A stretch of 64,000 bases of DNA, taken from NCBI GenBank assembly GCA_963920635.1, contig OY987298.1, positions 117,666,035-117,730,034 of the forward strand, given 5' to 3'. The notes beneath the pieces were generated by a model, which had not been told where the DNA came from, made no database searches, and saw nothing but the letters and a program-made list of their open reading frames with translations. The position numbers were made by a program, and so were the translations under genes. The stretch comes from Pseudeuparius sepicola. Its lineage: Eukaryota; Arthropoda; Insecta; Coleoptera; Anthribidae. Below are positions 11,661 through 24,700 of the stretch, one piece after another; positions within the stretch are counted from its first letter, which is position 1, and every line of letters begins with the position of its first letter.

Positions 11661-14620
11661 AGTAATTTGAATATAAACATTTCAATATTCCTGTTTTGTA
11701 CCCTGTTACTAATAATTTTGAAATTTACATGTCACAAGACCAACCTGAACACTATGTGTTTGGAAAACCATCAGTCGATCGAGAATTGTTTGTTTGCTGC
11801 ACGTTTGTCGAGCTCACCAGGGTAGTATGGCGAAGGGTTGTCTGAACATTCCTAGCACACACGGTCTCCATGTGAAAGAAATCACTGCCGAGTGCTGACA
11901 ATTATTCATTATTCCGGTCCGGAAGCATTCTATATGGGAGGTATACTAGGCTGCTTCAGTGGAAACGGTAATGCATTTACTTCTGTTATTCTGTGCAAAT
12001 TATGTATACTTCTATTATTTGCAAAATTTGCCCAGAAGTATAATTTGTTTATAATACTTGCATTTTACTAGCTCTGAGCTTAACTGAACATGCCATAATA
12101 ATTTGCGGTAGTTAGGTACATCCAATCAAATGGCAGTTTCAGTTGTGCTTCGTTTTCTATTTTGTGGTTGTTGTTTATTGCCTGTAAGATTATTCTGGTG
12201 CATATTGTTAGCTTACAATGTGCTTGAAAAATAATAATTAGGCCTATATTATTTTTTAAAAGCATTACTAACAAGTGCACTTGAAAGTATAATGCCTTTA
12301 TTATAAACAAATTGGCACACAACTGCAACTGTATATTGAAAGATTCCTAACCAATTTGAAAATAAGATCCTATAAACTTGTATGACCATAGACTATTGGT
12401 ATGAATATTTTTCATAGGTTGGCGGTGTGGTTGTGTGTAGCCCATCACCAGCCAATATCCGCATCATACATGAGCAGCTGTAAGCGTGGCCCCCAGCCCA
12501 TAGTCTGTAGGATATGGCAGCTGGTGTGCTTGTGAGAACTCTTGAGGCACTGTGACGTCTAATGCGTGCTCACCACGGTAACATAAAGTAGTGTTCTCAC
12601 ATTGTTTATTGCCCACCAAATTAGTGGCATATTATGTCGCATGTGTCTGGTTATCATTATTAGGGCGAGACCAAAACAAAGTCTTGCTGGTTTATAGAGC
12701 CAAGATGTGAGCACGTTGTGGTAGGAAGGAAATTTTATTCCCATCCCTTAAATCCAAATATGGTCATGAGGACCCAGAGGATTAATGTTTGGTATAACTT
12801 ATAACTAAGTTTGAATATTGAATCGTTTCTGGAATACCCCCATCATTTATTTAAGGAAGATGCTGTTATTTTTTTATTTGCTGCAAACTGCAAGGGTCTT
12901 CATTGTTTTGATTGTACTCCGGCAATACTTCTGCAAGATGGCGGAGGACTTCGTAGACAGGTAATGATTCTATAGTACTTAAGGAGTTTTGAGGTCCTAT
13001 TGTATATATCTTAATAGACTATATTGTTTTAATATTTTACACTTGATATTGGAAAATCATGTGAGTACTGAATACTCAACTGCATTTAGGCCTAAAAAAT
13101 ACAATATGCCTGAGTATAATTTCTCTAATATGTATTGACTCTTGACAAAAAGAAAAGGGTCCCCTATGTTTGTGACTTAAAATCAAGATCTGCTAGTGCT
13201 AGCGGACTCAGTATTTGTAGTTAAGCAGAGACAATCTATTGCAGAAGAAATTATGAAAAAAGCATCACAATTAAATGAACCAACACATTTGTTTTAAATA
13301 TAGATATTATATGTGCCAATGGTATCAGAGTGACTTCTTTTTTAGATATCGTCGGCCTTCAATACAAGAATTATAGAAGTTGAGTGATTTGCGGTGTACC
13401 TATCCAAAATCATTCCATATTACAGCTGTTGGAATTTCCCCACCTTCGATCCCATAGGGACAGTGGAGATCACGGACTTTACAAATTAGCACTTTTTTGC
13501 ACCAAGTGTTTGATCTTTTAATGCAAGTTAGGATAACTTAAAATTGAGGTGACAACCAGAAGGCTTGATAATTGAGGTAAAAAATCAAATATGCAAGTGT
13601 TACCACCTAACAGAAAACTTAAGTTCAACTGAATGTTACACTGTATTAGGAGTATTAAGCACTCTTACTACCTACTGGTTTTTGGGGAAGATACCTGCCA
13701 CATTTACTGGTTACTTGAGGTTTTATTGAGGACATTGGTTTGCAATGAAATCATTCCAGCAAACTGATTCAGTTCAAGGTAATATATATATAAATATTGA
13801 GAATTTGCTTGCAAAAACTAAGTACTATCTATACCTTTCTCTGGTGTAATGCATATTCATAACTAGTAAAGTTTCACTTATAAAAGATGATTCCAAAATT
13901 AAATATTGCACGATACCTTGGTAAATCATTGTACTTAAGTAGCATTTGCAATTTTTACTTCAAATTAGATCATCGAGTAAAATATATGCAGAGGAACAAC
14001 AGCTGTCAAATTAGACAGTTTATTGGTGCTAAAGTAGCATGTCCCCAACTATCTTTGAACAAAATGTTTACAATGAATTTTGCATTGTTTTAACTCATTT
14101 TTTCTCACATAGATGGCGACAGGCCACTTCAGCACGAGTGAACTGTCAATATCGACAATAGTTGTTCCTCGTACTGTATTATGTTTTACTGAATGATTAG
14201 ATGTAGAATTCAGATATAATTTTGTCTGGGTATTATTACTTATGAAATACAACAAACATATATCATTGTAATAGGTATGACTCCGAATACTTTGTCAAAA
14301 TAGTATATCTATTTCTATATTTTATTTAACATGAAAATTGCAGTTTATTCAATGATTTCCTATAACTTTAATAAAAAAAAGTGATCGAAATATATAGTGG
14401 CATTGAGAAAATTTCAGTTTCTTCTAAATTAATGTCAGTGGTTAAAACTTAATATAAATTATAAATATCTGTAATAATAAATTATTTTGTCAAAAAATAT
14501 AAAATACATTTATGGCCTAAGAATTGAAATAATAAATGTATGGTGAATTATATCGGTCATTTTACAAAACCGGCACAAAAGTAGGTATGCTGCGGCTAAT
14601 TTGAACCTGCAATGTCTTGG
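11661..14620. other. Gene-poor stretch with one short protein-like tract
   Basis: No complete gene is evident. At 13146-13297 (+) two overlapping frames, offset by a frameshift near 13190-13200, both read like protein. The second ends ...SQLNEPTHLF then TAA at 13295. This looks like a decayed exon or retrocopy, but I do not recognise it. Candidate small exons at 11934-11967 and 12860-12960 are described separately. Confidence 0.3.
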
Positions 14621-14629
14621 GGGTTTCCG

Positions 14630-15186
14630 AGAGGCCGTCCAGTTACATCGCTACCCACCAGCCGCTTTCGTCTTCCTTTCGTTGGCTCTTTTGAAACGCG
14701 ATGGCGGTGTTGCCGGATGTCGCTGGATCTCCCTCATTTCGGCATAGAGTTCAGACGGTCTTGCAAGTCCAAATTGGCTGCAGCTGTACTAGGCATATTC
14801 TAAAACTCTTCGAGATGTGGTCTACGTGCCGAGAATCTTTATCGTCCACCTGTGAAAAGTAATTTTGTTGAGCCAAAACCGTGATGGTGGCAATGGACTC
14901 GGGAGAGGAAGGGACATATTCAGCACTTATTTAAACTGTTTACTGATATTACTAGAAGTATTCCATGGATTGAATTGCACAGTGCACCTAGGTGCAGCCA
15001 TTTAATTAATTAGAGAGAACATTTTTGAGTATGATCGTCGTCATTTTCTTTAATTTGATGTTTATCTGACGAAAAGTGACCTTTCAGATTTCTGCCATCT
15101 GGCACAATGCAGTAGATTCTTGGCACACAGACTTTAGCTGTCAATTTTTCAATTAAACTAAGAAGTTTAGTAATTTTATAAAACAT
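14630..15186 (-). pseudogene. Broken coding relic, unidentified
   Basis: Read on the minus strand, this stretch gives successive protein-like frames. The first is a 58-codon ORF (15186 to 15010) containing VCVPRIYCIVPDGRNLKG. A 44-codon tract from 14924 down contains EYVPSSPESIATITVLAQQN and KDSRHVDHISKSF. After two apparent one-base shifts come STAAANLDLQDRL and then AEMREIQRHPATPPSRFKR (ending near 14660). The segment 14600-14920 is more GC-rich than its surroundings. I do not recognise the family. It may be a retrocopy or a dead gene; the stops and frameshifts argue against function. Confidence 0.35.
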
Positions 15187-15372
15187 TGAATAGTTATCGA
15201 TATATTTGTTTGAAATCGGCCTGTTACTTCTTTTTAAAATATATTGACTGTGCAGTTACATCTGCTGGCTCAAGTATAGAAATTCTATTTTTTACACCTA
15301 AGATTGTGTGGGCTCAAAGATCTCTTGACCATTGTGTTTTTTGCCACTAATAGCTTGGCTTAAAAGGGGGTC

Positions 15373-16169
15373 GCAAAAAAAATCCAATCGGGTTGTTTTT
15401 TTCGGGTTGATTGGGGACTGTCTAAGTGTTCAACCAAAAGATCGTACTCGAACTGCTGGTACGAATTGAGCTATAGAATGGTTTCCTAAACATTTTTTAG
15501 AGCAAAATGACCCTAATAAAAGATGTAGGGGAGCAAAGTATGAACAACTTACCTCATAATTTTTTTTTGTAATACGTAACGAGTTACAGCACATTACTTA
15601 TTATGATAAAAATTCCGCCCGCTGCAGGAGTGTGGACCTTTAAACATTTTTTTACAAACAATATTACCTTAATAAAAGTTTTTGTGGATGAACTTCTGGT
15701 CAACTTTTTTTCTAAACATTTTTTGTGCCGTCTCCAATACTTGATGATTTGCAGGGCATTATATATTATATTATTTAATTAATTTTTGTCATATAATGAC
15801 GTGTAAATCATTAAGTATTAGAGACATAAAAAAATTATAAGAAAACTTGGACCAGAAGTTCATCCCCAAAAACATTTCTTAGAGTAATTTTTTTGTAAAA
15901 AAAAGTTTCCAAGACCACCCCTGAAGCGGCAGGAATTTTTGTCATAATAAGTTATGTATTAGAGATACAAAATAAAATTATGAAAAAAAGTTGTTTCATA
16001 TTTTGATCCCCTACAACTTTCATTAGGGTTATTTTGCCCTAAAAAATGTTAAGGGAGCCACCCTGTAGCTCAATTCGTAACAGGAGTTTGAGTGTGATCT
16101 TTTGGTTGGATTCTCAGGAGGCAGTCCCTAAGCAGCCCTGAAAAAATTTCCTGTTTGGATTTTTTTTGC
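15373..16169. mobile_element. Foldback element (0.8 kb)
   Basis: The arms are inverted, mirrored around about 15770. The outer ends are GCAAAAAAAATCCAA at the left and TTGGATTTTTTTTGC at the right. Mirrored inner segments include the 'GAACTTCTGGTC' / 'GACCAGAAGTTC' pair and the 'AGGGTTATTTTGCC' tract. No open frame of interest. Confidence 0.7.
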
Positions 16170-18269
16170 AAAACTGGCATTTCTATATTGGACTATGAGT
16201 GAAATTTAGTGAGCTGAAATCGTAGTACGAAGGTAATGAAGCAATATTTGATTATGAATTAAAACTTAACCTCAAAACATTAGGTGCACGTTCGTTTTAC
16301 AATTATCCCAATAACTATTTACATTTTATAAACTGGAAGAAATTATTGGTCAAATTGAGAAACTGGCAGCTATTTCAAATTGTTCTAGAATATGCTAAGA
16401 CCATGTTTTTTTAAAAATCCACTGGTTTTATTATTCGACTGACATAATATAGGTGGAGTTACTTGAAATTGTCAGTTTTTGATATATTGTCACAGATGTC
16501 CTCTGTAATCTGTGATATTGTGACCTACAATAAGTGAACAAACTACCAAGTTTTGAAGAAGTGTTGAGTGGTGCTATAGGAATAGACTATAACTGCAGAC
16601 AAATGGACATTAAAACAACATTGACAAAATATTTTCATTCATAACGATTTTTAAATTGCCCGAATTCAGCATGGCACAAATTTATTCACTTGTTTTATGG
16701 TTGATAATTAACAAAACCTATATTAATTATTTCGGGGCTTGTTGAAATATTTAGTGAGATTGCCGTAATGTATTCTATGAATTGCGCAGTTTCTTAAAAT
16801 GAGGGGAAAGCAGACAAAACTGACTTGTTATTACATGATAACACCGATTTTAGATTCCTGACTAACAATTTATAAACACGTCATTTATAGAATTGGAAAC
16901 AAATATATTTATAGTAATATGAATTTTTGGAAGATCTTCCTTAGGAAACCAATATTAAAAGTTGATTTTTAAACTTAACAGCAGGTGAGTATTTTAATGT
17001 TCCAAATGACTTTTCAGAAAAACTACAGTGGCGATAGCCTAATTATTACCCCATCAACTCGAATGATCAAGAATGAATATTGGAAAACTTAAGGCCCCAT
17101 TCTGTAATACACTTGATGAACGGGTACTACTTATCAAATCTAAATTGATACCTTATGACAAACACTAATGAAACAACAGTTAAAAATTGGAAAAATGTTT
17201 TCAAAAATCAGGAAACCTATTAAAAAGGTCGGGCGTTTTTGCAGTAAGGTTTTTATACCATTGCATTTTTGTAGACTTGTTCATTTCTATTAACTATTCT
17301 ATCATAGTACGACTATTGAGTGAAAAACGGTAATGAGACACAATGTCTGCAGAATCTCCTTGCCAACAATCATGGCTGGTCCAACAACAATCATATTCTC
17401 ATTGTTCTTGGGCCACTTTGTATATTGTTGGGATTGAGATTTGCCAGCTATTGTGCCTCTTGTCCTCACTCAACATGACCAATAAAATAAACTATTATTT
17501 GTATTTTATTCAAACTTTGGAAAATAAATTATTTATAGTTGAAATTTAATGTGGAATTGCTCCTGTTTTACCTCAGTTGTGATGAGTAAAATGGGTCAAA
17601 TCAATTCGTATACAGGGTGTTGTTCGTATTTTTGGAAAGACAAATCCCCGTATCTATATATGAATTGATTTTTCGCCGTTTCTATCAACAACTGAGAGTA
17701 AGCAGGAGTGATTCCCAAAATATAAATAAATATACCCAACTACAACTAAAATTTATGTTTGTTATAAGCACACCTGCACAGGGTGTTTGGACTTATTTTT
17801 CGATTTTTTTATACCTCTTAAAAGACCTACATAAACCACATATCTGAAAATTAAATCGTAATTTCAACCCAAAAATTAAGTTTTCTTTATTATTTTACAT
17901 GAAAAATAGTATTGTATTGACATTTTCTATTGATCCTATCAGTTTTGTGCACCACCCTGTGTAAATAAATATGAATATAATAATAGTCACTTTTTCAAAC
18001 ATTAATGGTACACAGTTTGTGTTAACAACGAAAATTCCAGACCCAAGGAATAATAGACAAACTTGTGTTATGTCCATTTTTTTAGAAGAATAACCTTCAC
18101 ATATTGACATTTATTTTGTCAATAAAATGTAAAAAAGAAAAAGCATGCCCCTAATGCACGTTTCTAATTTTGGCTAATATTTGATTTTGTGCTATAAAAA
18201 AATAATTTCATCTAATTTTAAAAATGAACTGCATAATTTAGCTTGAAATTTAATTGACTTGGGTAGTTT
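16170..18269. other. Intergenic or intronic sequence
   Basis: A consensus donor CAG|GTGAGT lies at 16985. Fragments with CAGGGTGT ends lie near 17616 and 17778, with ACCACCCTGTG near 17952. No gene is supported beyond the weak candidates already noted. Confidence 0.35.
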
Positions 18270-18594
18270 ATGACTACACGTTTATCTCGTGACAACTCGA
18301 TCTGATTGAAATGGATCCGATTGAGTTATGTCATATCTTTTATAATTCTACGTTTACATCAACAGTATTGAATCCTATGGTTTTCAATACTCTCTAGGGA
18401 CATTAACTTATACTTATTCCACAGTAGGTTGGTGCACATTCTGGCCAACTTCTGTTTGGAAATAGCGGCTCGACTTGAAATTTTAAATATGATTGAATTT
18501 CAATCTGTAGGGTTTAAGCCGTCTATTTGAGTCCGCTCCAGTGAATTCAAACCTCTCTCAATCAGATCGAACGCGTCGAGATAAACGTAGTCAT
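18270..18594. mobile_element. Foldback element (325 bp)
   Basis: ATGACTACACGTTTATCTCG at the left is mirrored by CGAGATAAACGTAGTCAT at the right. The next segments, CGATCTGATTGA and TCAATCAGATCG, are also mirrored. The centre is unique AT-rich sequence. Confidence 0.6.
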
Positions 18595-20039
18595 GTGAAG
18601 CATCATATTGTATAAAACAATGGTGGACAGCATTGTATAATGCTGTTCAACTTACGAGATTGAGAATCAATGATAATTCAACATCATTTTTTCAAGAGTG
18701 TATGTTCATAGTTGCTTATGCTCGACACAAGAAAAACTGGTTCAATTTAGATAATGAGCTCATTGAAAATGAATCAGAAATAATGCTTGAGCACTCTGCA
18801 GCTTATTAATGTCTCTTCCCTTTTTATCACCACAATCGTTTACCTATTTTCAGGAAGCAACAGATTCATAAGAAGCCTAAGGCTTGCTAGATAAATCAAG
18901 TTCTCTGCCTTGTTTTGCTTGGCTAAAAAAGTAAAGAATTAGGAAGAAGTTTTGCGCCTCGAAATACAAATTTCAAAGCAGCTTGCATCAACAAAAGCAA
19001 CAAGGTCTGTTTTTGTTTTCCATAACTTACCGCAATTTTTAGAAAGGCGTGGCAGGCTCAATATGAATAAACTTTCTACAAGGGTGACTGCAGATACTCT
19101 TGCAGTTTTTGATGCGACCTGAAGGGATGAATTGGCTCAGTGCAAACTATCAAGTCATATTTGCTCCCTGCCAACTTTCGGATACATGCTCAATGCAGAT
19201 AGATTGATTGGTTTATCATACTAACTTCTTGTATTGTCTAAAGATCCCACAAAGAACTTAGCACCCAACGGTTGGACTCAGGTTTGGTTTTCTTAAATAA
19301 AAACCTTTCACTATTTTCCAAAAGTATTGATGCAAGAAAAGCAAAGCTATGTATGACAACTATGCAAACTTTTGGACAGATTCTGCCACCTTGTCTTGTA
19401 AACGTGTCTGTTTCCCCACAACTTTAACTGTTTTTAGGAAGACGACAAACTCCTAGAGTAGTGACTACACAAAATGATGGATTCATTATAACTATGTAAG
19501 GAATCAATCAATTACCGAAGCAATTAATTGATCATGGAGTATTATAATGATAGCACACCCGAAGGTGCGGGACAAAGCCACTGGTCTTGATCGGCAAAGG
19601 CTCACGCCACAATTACCGAGACCCGCCATCTGCCGTCTCCACGGCGTCGGTTAACCAACCGAAAACATCGATAGATGTATATGGTCGACTATCACTCTTT
19701 TTGTTCGATTCATTATAATATCTATCAATAGTCTTTCCTACAGGTTCTAAAAGAAGTCCTAAAGGCCTTTGTTTTTTCTTGCAGAAATTTGTCACAAGTT
19801 TTATGAAGAGAAAGCCGGTTTAATAAATACTAGAAAAATATTATCTACTATGAAATAACTAATGGTCAATATCTAGCTACATAATTATTTTTATTACAAA
19901 AAAGTCCCAGCAGAATCACGGTTTGTTTTATTTTTGCAAAACTAGATTTAGATACTATTTTCTAGAAAACTTCACACAACAATAAATTGGAGCGTAAATA
20001 AATTGGTACATTGGTCCACTGCAAACCCGCGGATTAGAT
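18595..20039. other. Intergenic or intronic sequence
   Basis: No complete gene. A GC-richer patch at about 19555-19690 opens a 60-codon minus-strand frame (19795 to 19613) containing SIDVFGWLTDAVETADGG, unrecognised. A good acceptor-like site, CCTATTTTCAG, ends at about 18854. Confidence 0.3.
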
Positions 20040-20059
20040 TGTTCGAATTTTTTTTCCAG

Positions 20060-20140
20060 AAATTGACAATTCTGAGGACTACTAAGCTGCAGAAGAACCC
20101 CACAGAGTTTCAAAAGAGTTCCACCGACATCACTACTAAG
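20060..20140 (+). CDS. Candidate exon, phase 0, 27 codons
   Basis: It is preceded by TTTTTTTTCCAG and followed by GTCTGTTTTT. All 81 bases are open in phase 0 and the peptide ends in FQKSSTDITTK. The exon resembles the 3' part of the unit at 21167, so it may be an original member of the duplicated exon family. The donor is weak (AAG|GTCTGT). No start codon or partner exon is established. Confidence 0.3.
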
Positions 20141-21166
20141 GTCTGTTTTTAGGCAGTATTTTCCAGAAAGTTTAATTTAATAACACTGCAATGCAAAGAA
20201 GGCATATTAATTTACTTCTGTCCGATCATTGCCTTATCCACAAAGGAGTTTGAGGGGCCCTGTTAAAGTTTAATTTTCTTTTCTTGCGCATTTTATTTTT
20301 CAGGAATAATCGACAACTGAGTATGATATCGACTGATGTGTATCACAAACAAAGCATTGAAAATATGTGAACAACTCACGGATGAATACAATACCACAGA
20401 TTTTTAAAAGATCCACTAATATTAAGGTCTTGTTTGTAAAACCTAAACAGTATTTTCCAGAAACCTTCATAAAACCAACCCATTGCAAAAGAGGTTCAAC
20501 TTTCGGTAGATTCTTGAATAATACAATTTTGTACAAATTTTGGAACTATCTTAAGATTTTGTCTTCTTACCCTAGACACAAAAATGTCCCGGGGGCCCAT
20601 TAAATGGTTTTTGCAAATATTTTTAGTACTTATATGTGATTGACTCACTCAAGAGACCCACTAGCATCATTAAGCCTGTTTTCTTGTTTGCAAAACTTTG
20701 GCACTATTTGCCAGGGAGCTTATAATAAACTTCTTTATTGGCTCAAGTTCGGGTAGATTCTTCATAGATGTTCAGAGTTCAGGCTTTGCTAATCATCATT
20801 GCCCCAAAGGAGTTCTAGAAACCCTGTGAAGGTCGGATTTTCTTTTTTGTTCTCTTTTGTTACAGAAATTACAAAGTGAGGATTATGATATATTATAAAT
20901 ACAAAATACAAAACTAGGCCAGGCATTCAAAAAAGAGTTCCACCAGCAGTATCAAGGTGTGTTTTCTTTAAAAACTAGGCACCTATTTTCCAGAGAGCTT
21001 CATACAAGAACAATATATTGCAAAAGGTATAAAAGTTCACTTGTGACTGATAGATTCTCCATGGAGGTTCGGAGTTCGGACCCACTGCTTATCATGGCCA
21101 CAAAGGAGTTCCAAGGGCGCTCTTAAGGTTGGATTTTCTTTATTGCGCAAACTCCTTTTTTTCCAG

Positions 21167-21301
21167 GAATCAAGTAATTATAAATTGAGCAAGATATGGA
21201 CTGATAAGTTCCACAACAAGAGTAGGCCACAAAGAGAAATAGTGATTGACTCTCAAAAGAAACTCGCAGATTTTCCAAATAATTGGGCCAGCATCTTTAA
21301 G
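21167..21301 (+). CDS. Candidate exon, phase 0, 45 codons
   Basis: It is preceded by CTCCTTTTTTTCCAG and followed by GTCTGTTATTTT. All 135 bases are open in phase 0, with SRPQREIVIDSQKKLADF in the second half. Units in the main array carry the same segment but with an extra base before the SRPQ part and an early in-frame stop, so this copy looks like the least damaged one. The product is unrecognised and its expression unknown. Confidence 0.35.
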
Positions 21302-21382
21302 GTCTGTTATTTTTTTGCAAAACCTAGAGAGTATTTTCCAGAAAGCTTCCTACGAGGAAAATACATTGCAAAATGTATATGT

Positions 21383-21752
21383 CGTAGGCATCGGGCGTAA
21401 TACGTCATTTCACGGAAAGTCTAGTCATTACACATATTGCCGGCAAAAGCTGTAATAAAATAACTATTACCCTGTTTGACTCAAGTTTTGCATCATTTCA
21501 AGGATTGTTCTTCTTTATGTTAGTCAAATTCTACAAATTTTCAACAAATGACTGAACAAATGGCAGTCAGACGCTATAACGTTCAATGGTTCGGCCGATT
21601 ACTCTGTTTGACTAACATAAAGAAGGGCAATCCTTGAAATGATGCAAAATTTGAGTCAAACAAGGTAATAGTTATTTTATAACAGCTTTTGCCGGCAATG
21701 CCTGTAATAACTAGACTTTCTGCGAAATGACGTATTACGCCCGATGCCTACG
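21383..21752. mobile_element. Foldback MITE (370 bp) inside the array
   Basis: CGTAGGCATCGGGCGTAATA at the left is mirrored by its complement ending GCCTACG at the right. Arms of about 165 bp are near-complete inverted copies. It splits the array motif AAATGTATATAAGTTCAC, leaving AT-rich ATAT on both sides as the likely duplication. It is absent from neighbouring units, so it inserted after the array formed. Confidence 0.75.
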
Positions 21753-24700
21753 TCATATATAAGTTCACGTCTGACCTCTGCTTTGGATAGATTCTCTCCA
21801 TGAATGTTCGGAGTTTGGACCCACTGCTCATCATCCCTGGACCCATTGCTCATCATCGTGGCCACAAAGGGAGTGTTAATGTTGGATTTTCTTTCTTGCG
21901 TAAACTCTTATTTTTCCAGGAATTAAGTGAATTAACAATTGAACATGATATGTAACACAACAAAAAAGTAGACCACAAAGAGAAATTGTTATCGACTCTC
22001 AAAAGAAACCCGCAGATTTTCAAAATAATTCGGCCAGCATCTTTAAGGTCTTGTTATTTTTTTTTGCAAAACCTAGACAGTATTTTCTAGAAACGTTCCT
22101 ACGAGAACAATACATTGAAAAATGTATATAAGTTCACTTGTCACCTTGGCTTTGGATAGATTTTCCATGGATGTTTGGAGTTCGGCCCCACTGCTCATCA
22201 TCGTAGCCACAAAGGAGTTTCCAGGGCCATGTTAAGGTTGGATTTTCTTTTTTTGCGCAAACTCTTATTTTTCCAGGAATAAATTGACAATTGCGCATGA
22301 TATGAAGTGATATGTACCACAAGACAGTATACTGCAAAGGAAAATTGTGATTGACTCTCAAAAGAAACTGCAGATTTTCAAGATAATTCAGCCGGCATCT
22401 TTAAGGTCTGTTATTTTTTTTTTTGCAAAACCTAGACAGTATTTTCCAGAAAACTTCCTACAAGAACAATAAATTGCAAAATGTATACAAGTTCACTTGT
22501 CACCTCGGCTTTGGAAAGATTCTCTCCATGGATGTTAGGAGTTTGGACCCACTGCTTATCATCGTGGCCACAAAGGAGTGTCAAGGTTGGATCTTCTTTC
22601 TTGCGCATACTCTTATTTTTTCAGGAATTAAGTGAAAGCACAACAAGAAAGTAGACCACAAAGAGAAATTGTGATCAACTCTCAAAAGAAACCCGCAGAT
22701 TTTCAAAATAATCCGGCGAGCATCTTTAAGGTCTGTTATTTTTTTTTTTGCAAAACCCAGACAGTATTTTCCAGAAAGCTTCCTACAAGAACAATACATT
22801 GCAAAATGTATATAAGTTCACTTGTCACCTCGGCTCATCATCCCTGGACCCACTGCTCATCATCGTAGCCACAAAGGAGTTCCAAGGGCCCTGTTAAGGT
22901 TGGATTTTCTTTCTTGCGCCAAGTCTTATTTTTCCAGGAATTAAGTGAATTAACAATTGAGCATGATATGTAGCACAACAAGAAAGTAGACTACAAAGAG
23001 AAATTGTGATAGACTCTCAAGAGAAACCCGCAGATTTTCAAAATAATTCGGCCAGCATCTTTAATGTCTGTTATTTTTTTTTGCAAAACCCAGACAGTAT
23101 TTTCCAGAAAGCTTCCTACGAGAACAATACATTGAAAATGTATATAAGTTCACTTGTCACCTTGGCTTTGGATAGATTTTCCATGGATGTTTGGAGTTCG
23201 GTCCCCACTGCTCATCATCGTAGCCACAAAGGAGTTTCCAGGCCCCTGTTAAGGTTGGATTTTCTTTTTTTGCGCAAACTCTTATTTTTCCAAGAATAAA
23301 TTGACAATTGCACATGATATGGAGTGATATGTACCACAAGACAGTAGACTGCAAAGGGAAATTGTGGTTGACTCTCAAAAGAGATCTGCAGATTTTCAAA
23401 ATAATTCAGCCGGCATCTTTTGAGGTCTGTTATTTTTTTTGCAAAACCTAGACAGTATTTTCCAGAAAACTTCCTACAAGAACATTGCAAAATGTATACA
23501 AGTTCACTTGTCACCTCGGCTTTGGAAAGATTCTCTCCATGGATGTTAGGAGTTTGGACCCACTGCTCATCATCGTAGCCACAAAGGAGTGTTAAGGTTG
23601 GATCTTCTTTCTTGTGCATACTCTTATTTTTTCAGGAATTAAGTGAAAGCACAACAAGAAAGTAGGCCACGAAGAGAAATTGTGATGGACTCTCAAAAGA
23701 AACCCGCAGATTTTCAAAATAATTCGGCCAGCATCTTTAAGGTCTGTTATTTTTTTTTGCAAAACCCAGACAGTATTTTCCAGAAAGCTTCCTACAAGAA
23801 CAATACATTGCAAAATGTATATAAGTTCACTTGTCACCTCGGCTTTGGATAGATTCTCTCCAAGAATGTTCGGAGTTCGGACCCACTGCTCATCATCCCT
23901 GGACCCACTGCTCATCATCCCTGGACCCACTGCTCATCATCCCTGTACCCACTGCTCATCATCGTAGCCACAAAGGAGTTCCAAGGGCCCTGTTAAGGTT
24001 GCAAAATGTATACAAGTTCACTTGTCACCTTGGCTTTGGATAGATTTTCCATGGATGTTTGGAGTTCGGACCCCACTGCTCATCATCGTAGCCACAAAGG
24101 AGTTTCCTGGGCCTTGTTAAGGTTGGATTTTCTTTTTTTGCGCAAACTCTTATTTTTCCAGGAATAAATTGACAATTGCGCATGATATGGAGTGATATGT
24201 ACCACAAGACAGTAGACTGCAAAGGGAAATTGTGATTGACTCTCAAAAGAAACCTGCAGATTTTCAAAATAATTCAGCCGGCATCTTTAAGGTCTGTTAT
24301 TTTTTTTGCAAAACCTAGACAGTATTTTCCAGAAAACTTTCTACAAGAACAATACATTGCAAAACGTATACAAGTTCACTTGTCACCTCGGCTTTGGAAA
24401 GATTCTCTCCATGGATGTTAGGAGTTTGGACCCACTGCTCATCATCGTGGCCACAAAGGAGTGTTAAGGTTGGATCTTCTTTCTTGCGCATACTCTTATT
24501 TTTTCAGGAATTAAGTGAAAGCACAACAAGAAAGTAGACCACAAAGAGAAATTGTGATTGACTCTCAAAAGAAACCCGCAGATTTTCAAAATAATTCGGC
24601 CAGCATCTTTAAGGTCTGTTATTTTTTTTGCAAAACCCAGACAGCATTTTCCAGAAAGCTTTCTACAAGAACAATACATTGCAAAATGTATATAAGTTCA

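Larger units (their letters stand above)
11934..17486 (+). other. Candidate small multi-exon gene (weak)
   Basis: These are splice-compatible pieces only. At 11934 an ATG opens MGGILGCFSGN and reaches a donor at 11968 (CG|GTAATG); MGGxxGC would suit N-myristoylation and palmitoylation. An ATG at 12938 (AAGATGGCGG), or an in-frame upstream ATG at 12860 with a hydrophobic leader, reaches donor CAG|GTAATG at 12961. At 17018, after CTTTTCAG, a 24-codon phase-0 frame ends TAA (17090-17092). At 17353, after CTGCAG, other short hydrophobic frames end at 17437. AATAAA is at 17481. Several combinations keep frame and I cannot choose between them. All of this could be chance. Confidence 0.2.
20040..21760 (+). 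repeat. Degenerate left flank of tandem array 1
   Basis: About four diverged units related to the array that follows. Exon-like segments follow pyrimidine-CAG at about 20060, 20305, 20874 and 21167 and end at an AG|GT of the GTCTG or GTGTG type. Divergence falls from left to right, as expected if the array expanded from this side. A foldback insertion interrupts the last unit (21383-21752). Confidence 0.6.

Noticed and set aside
19555..19795. GC-richer patch resembling rRNA or a conserved exon
   Set aside because: I could not match it to rRNA, and the 60-codon minus-strand frame has no splice or start support.
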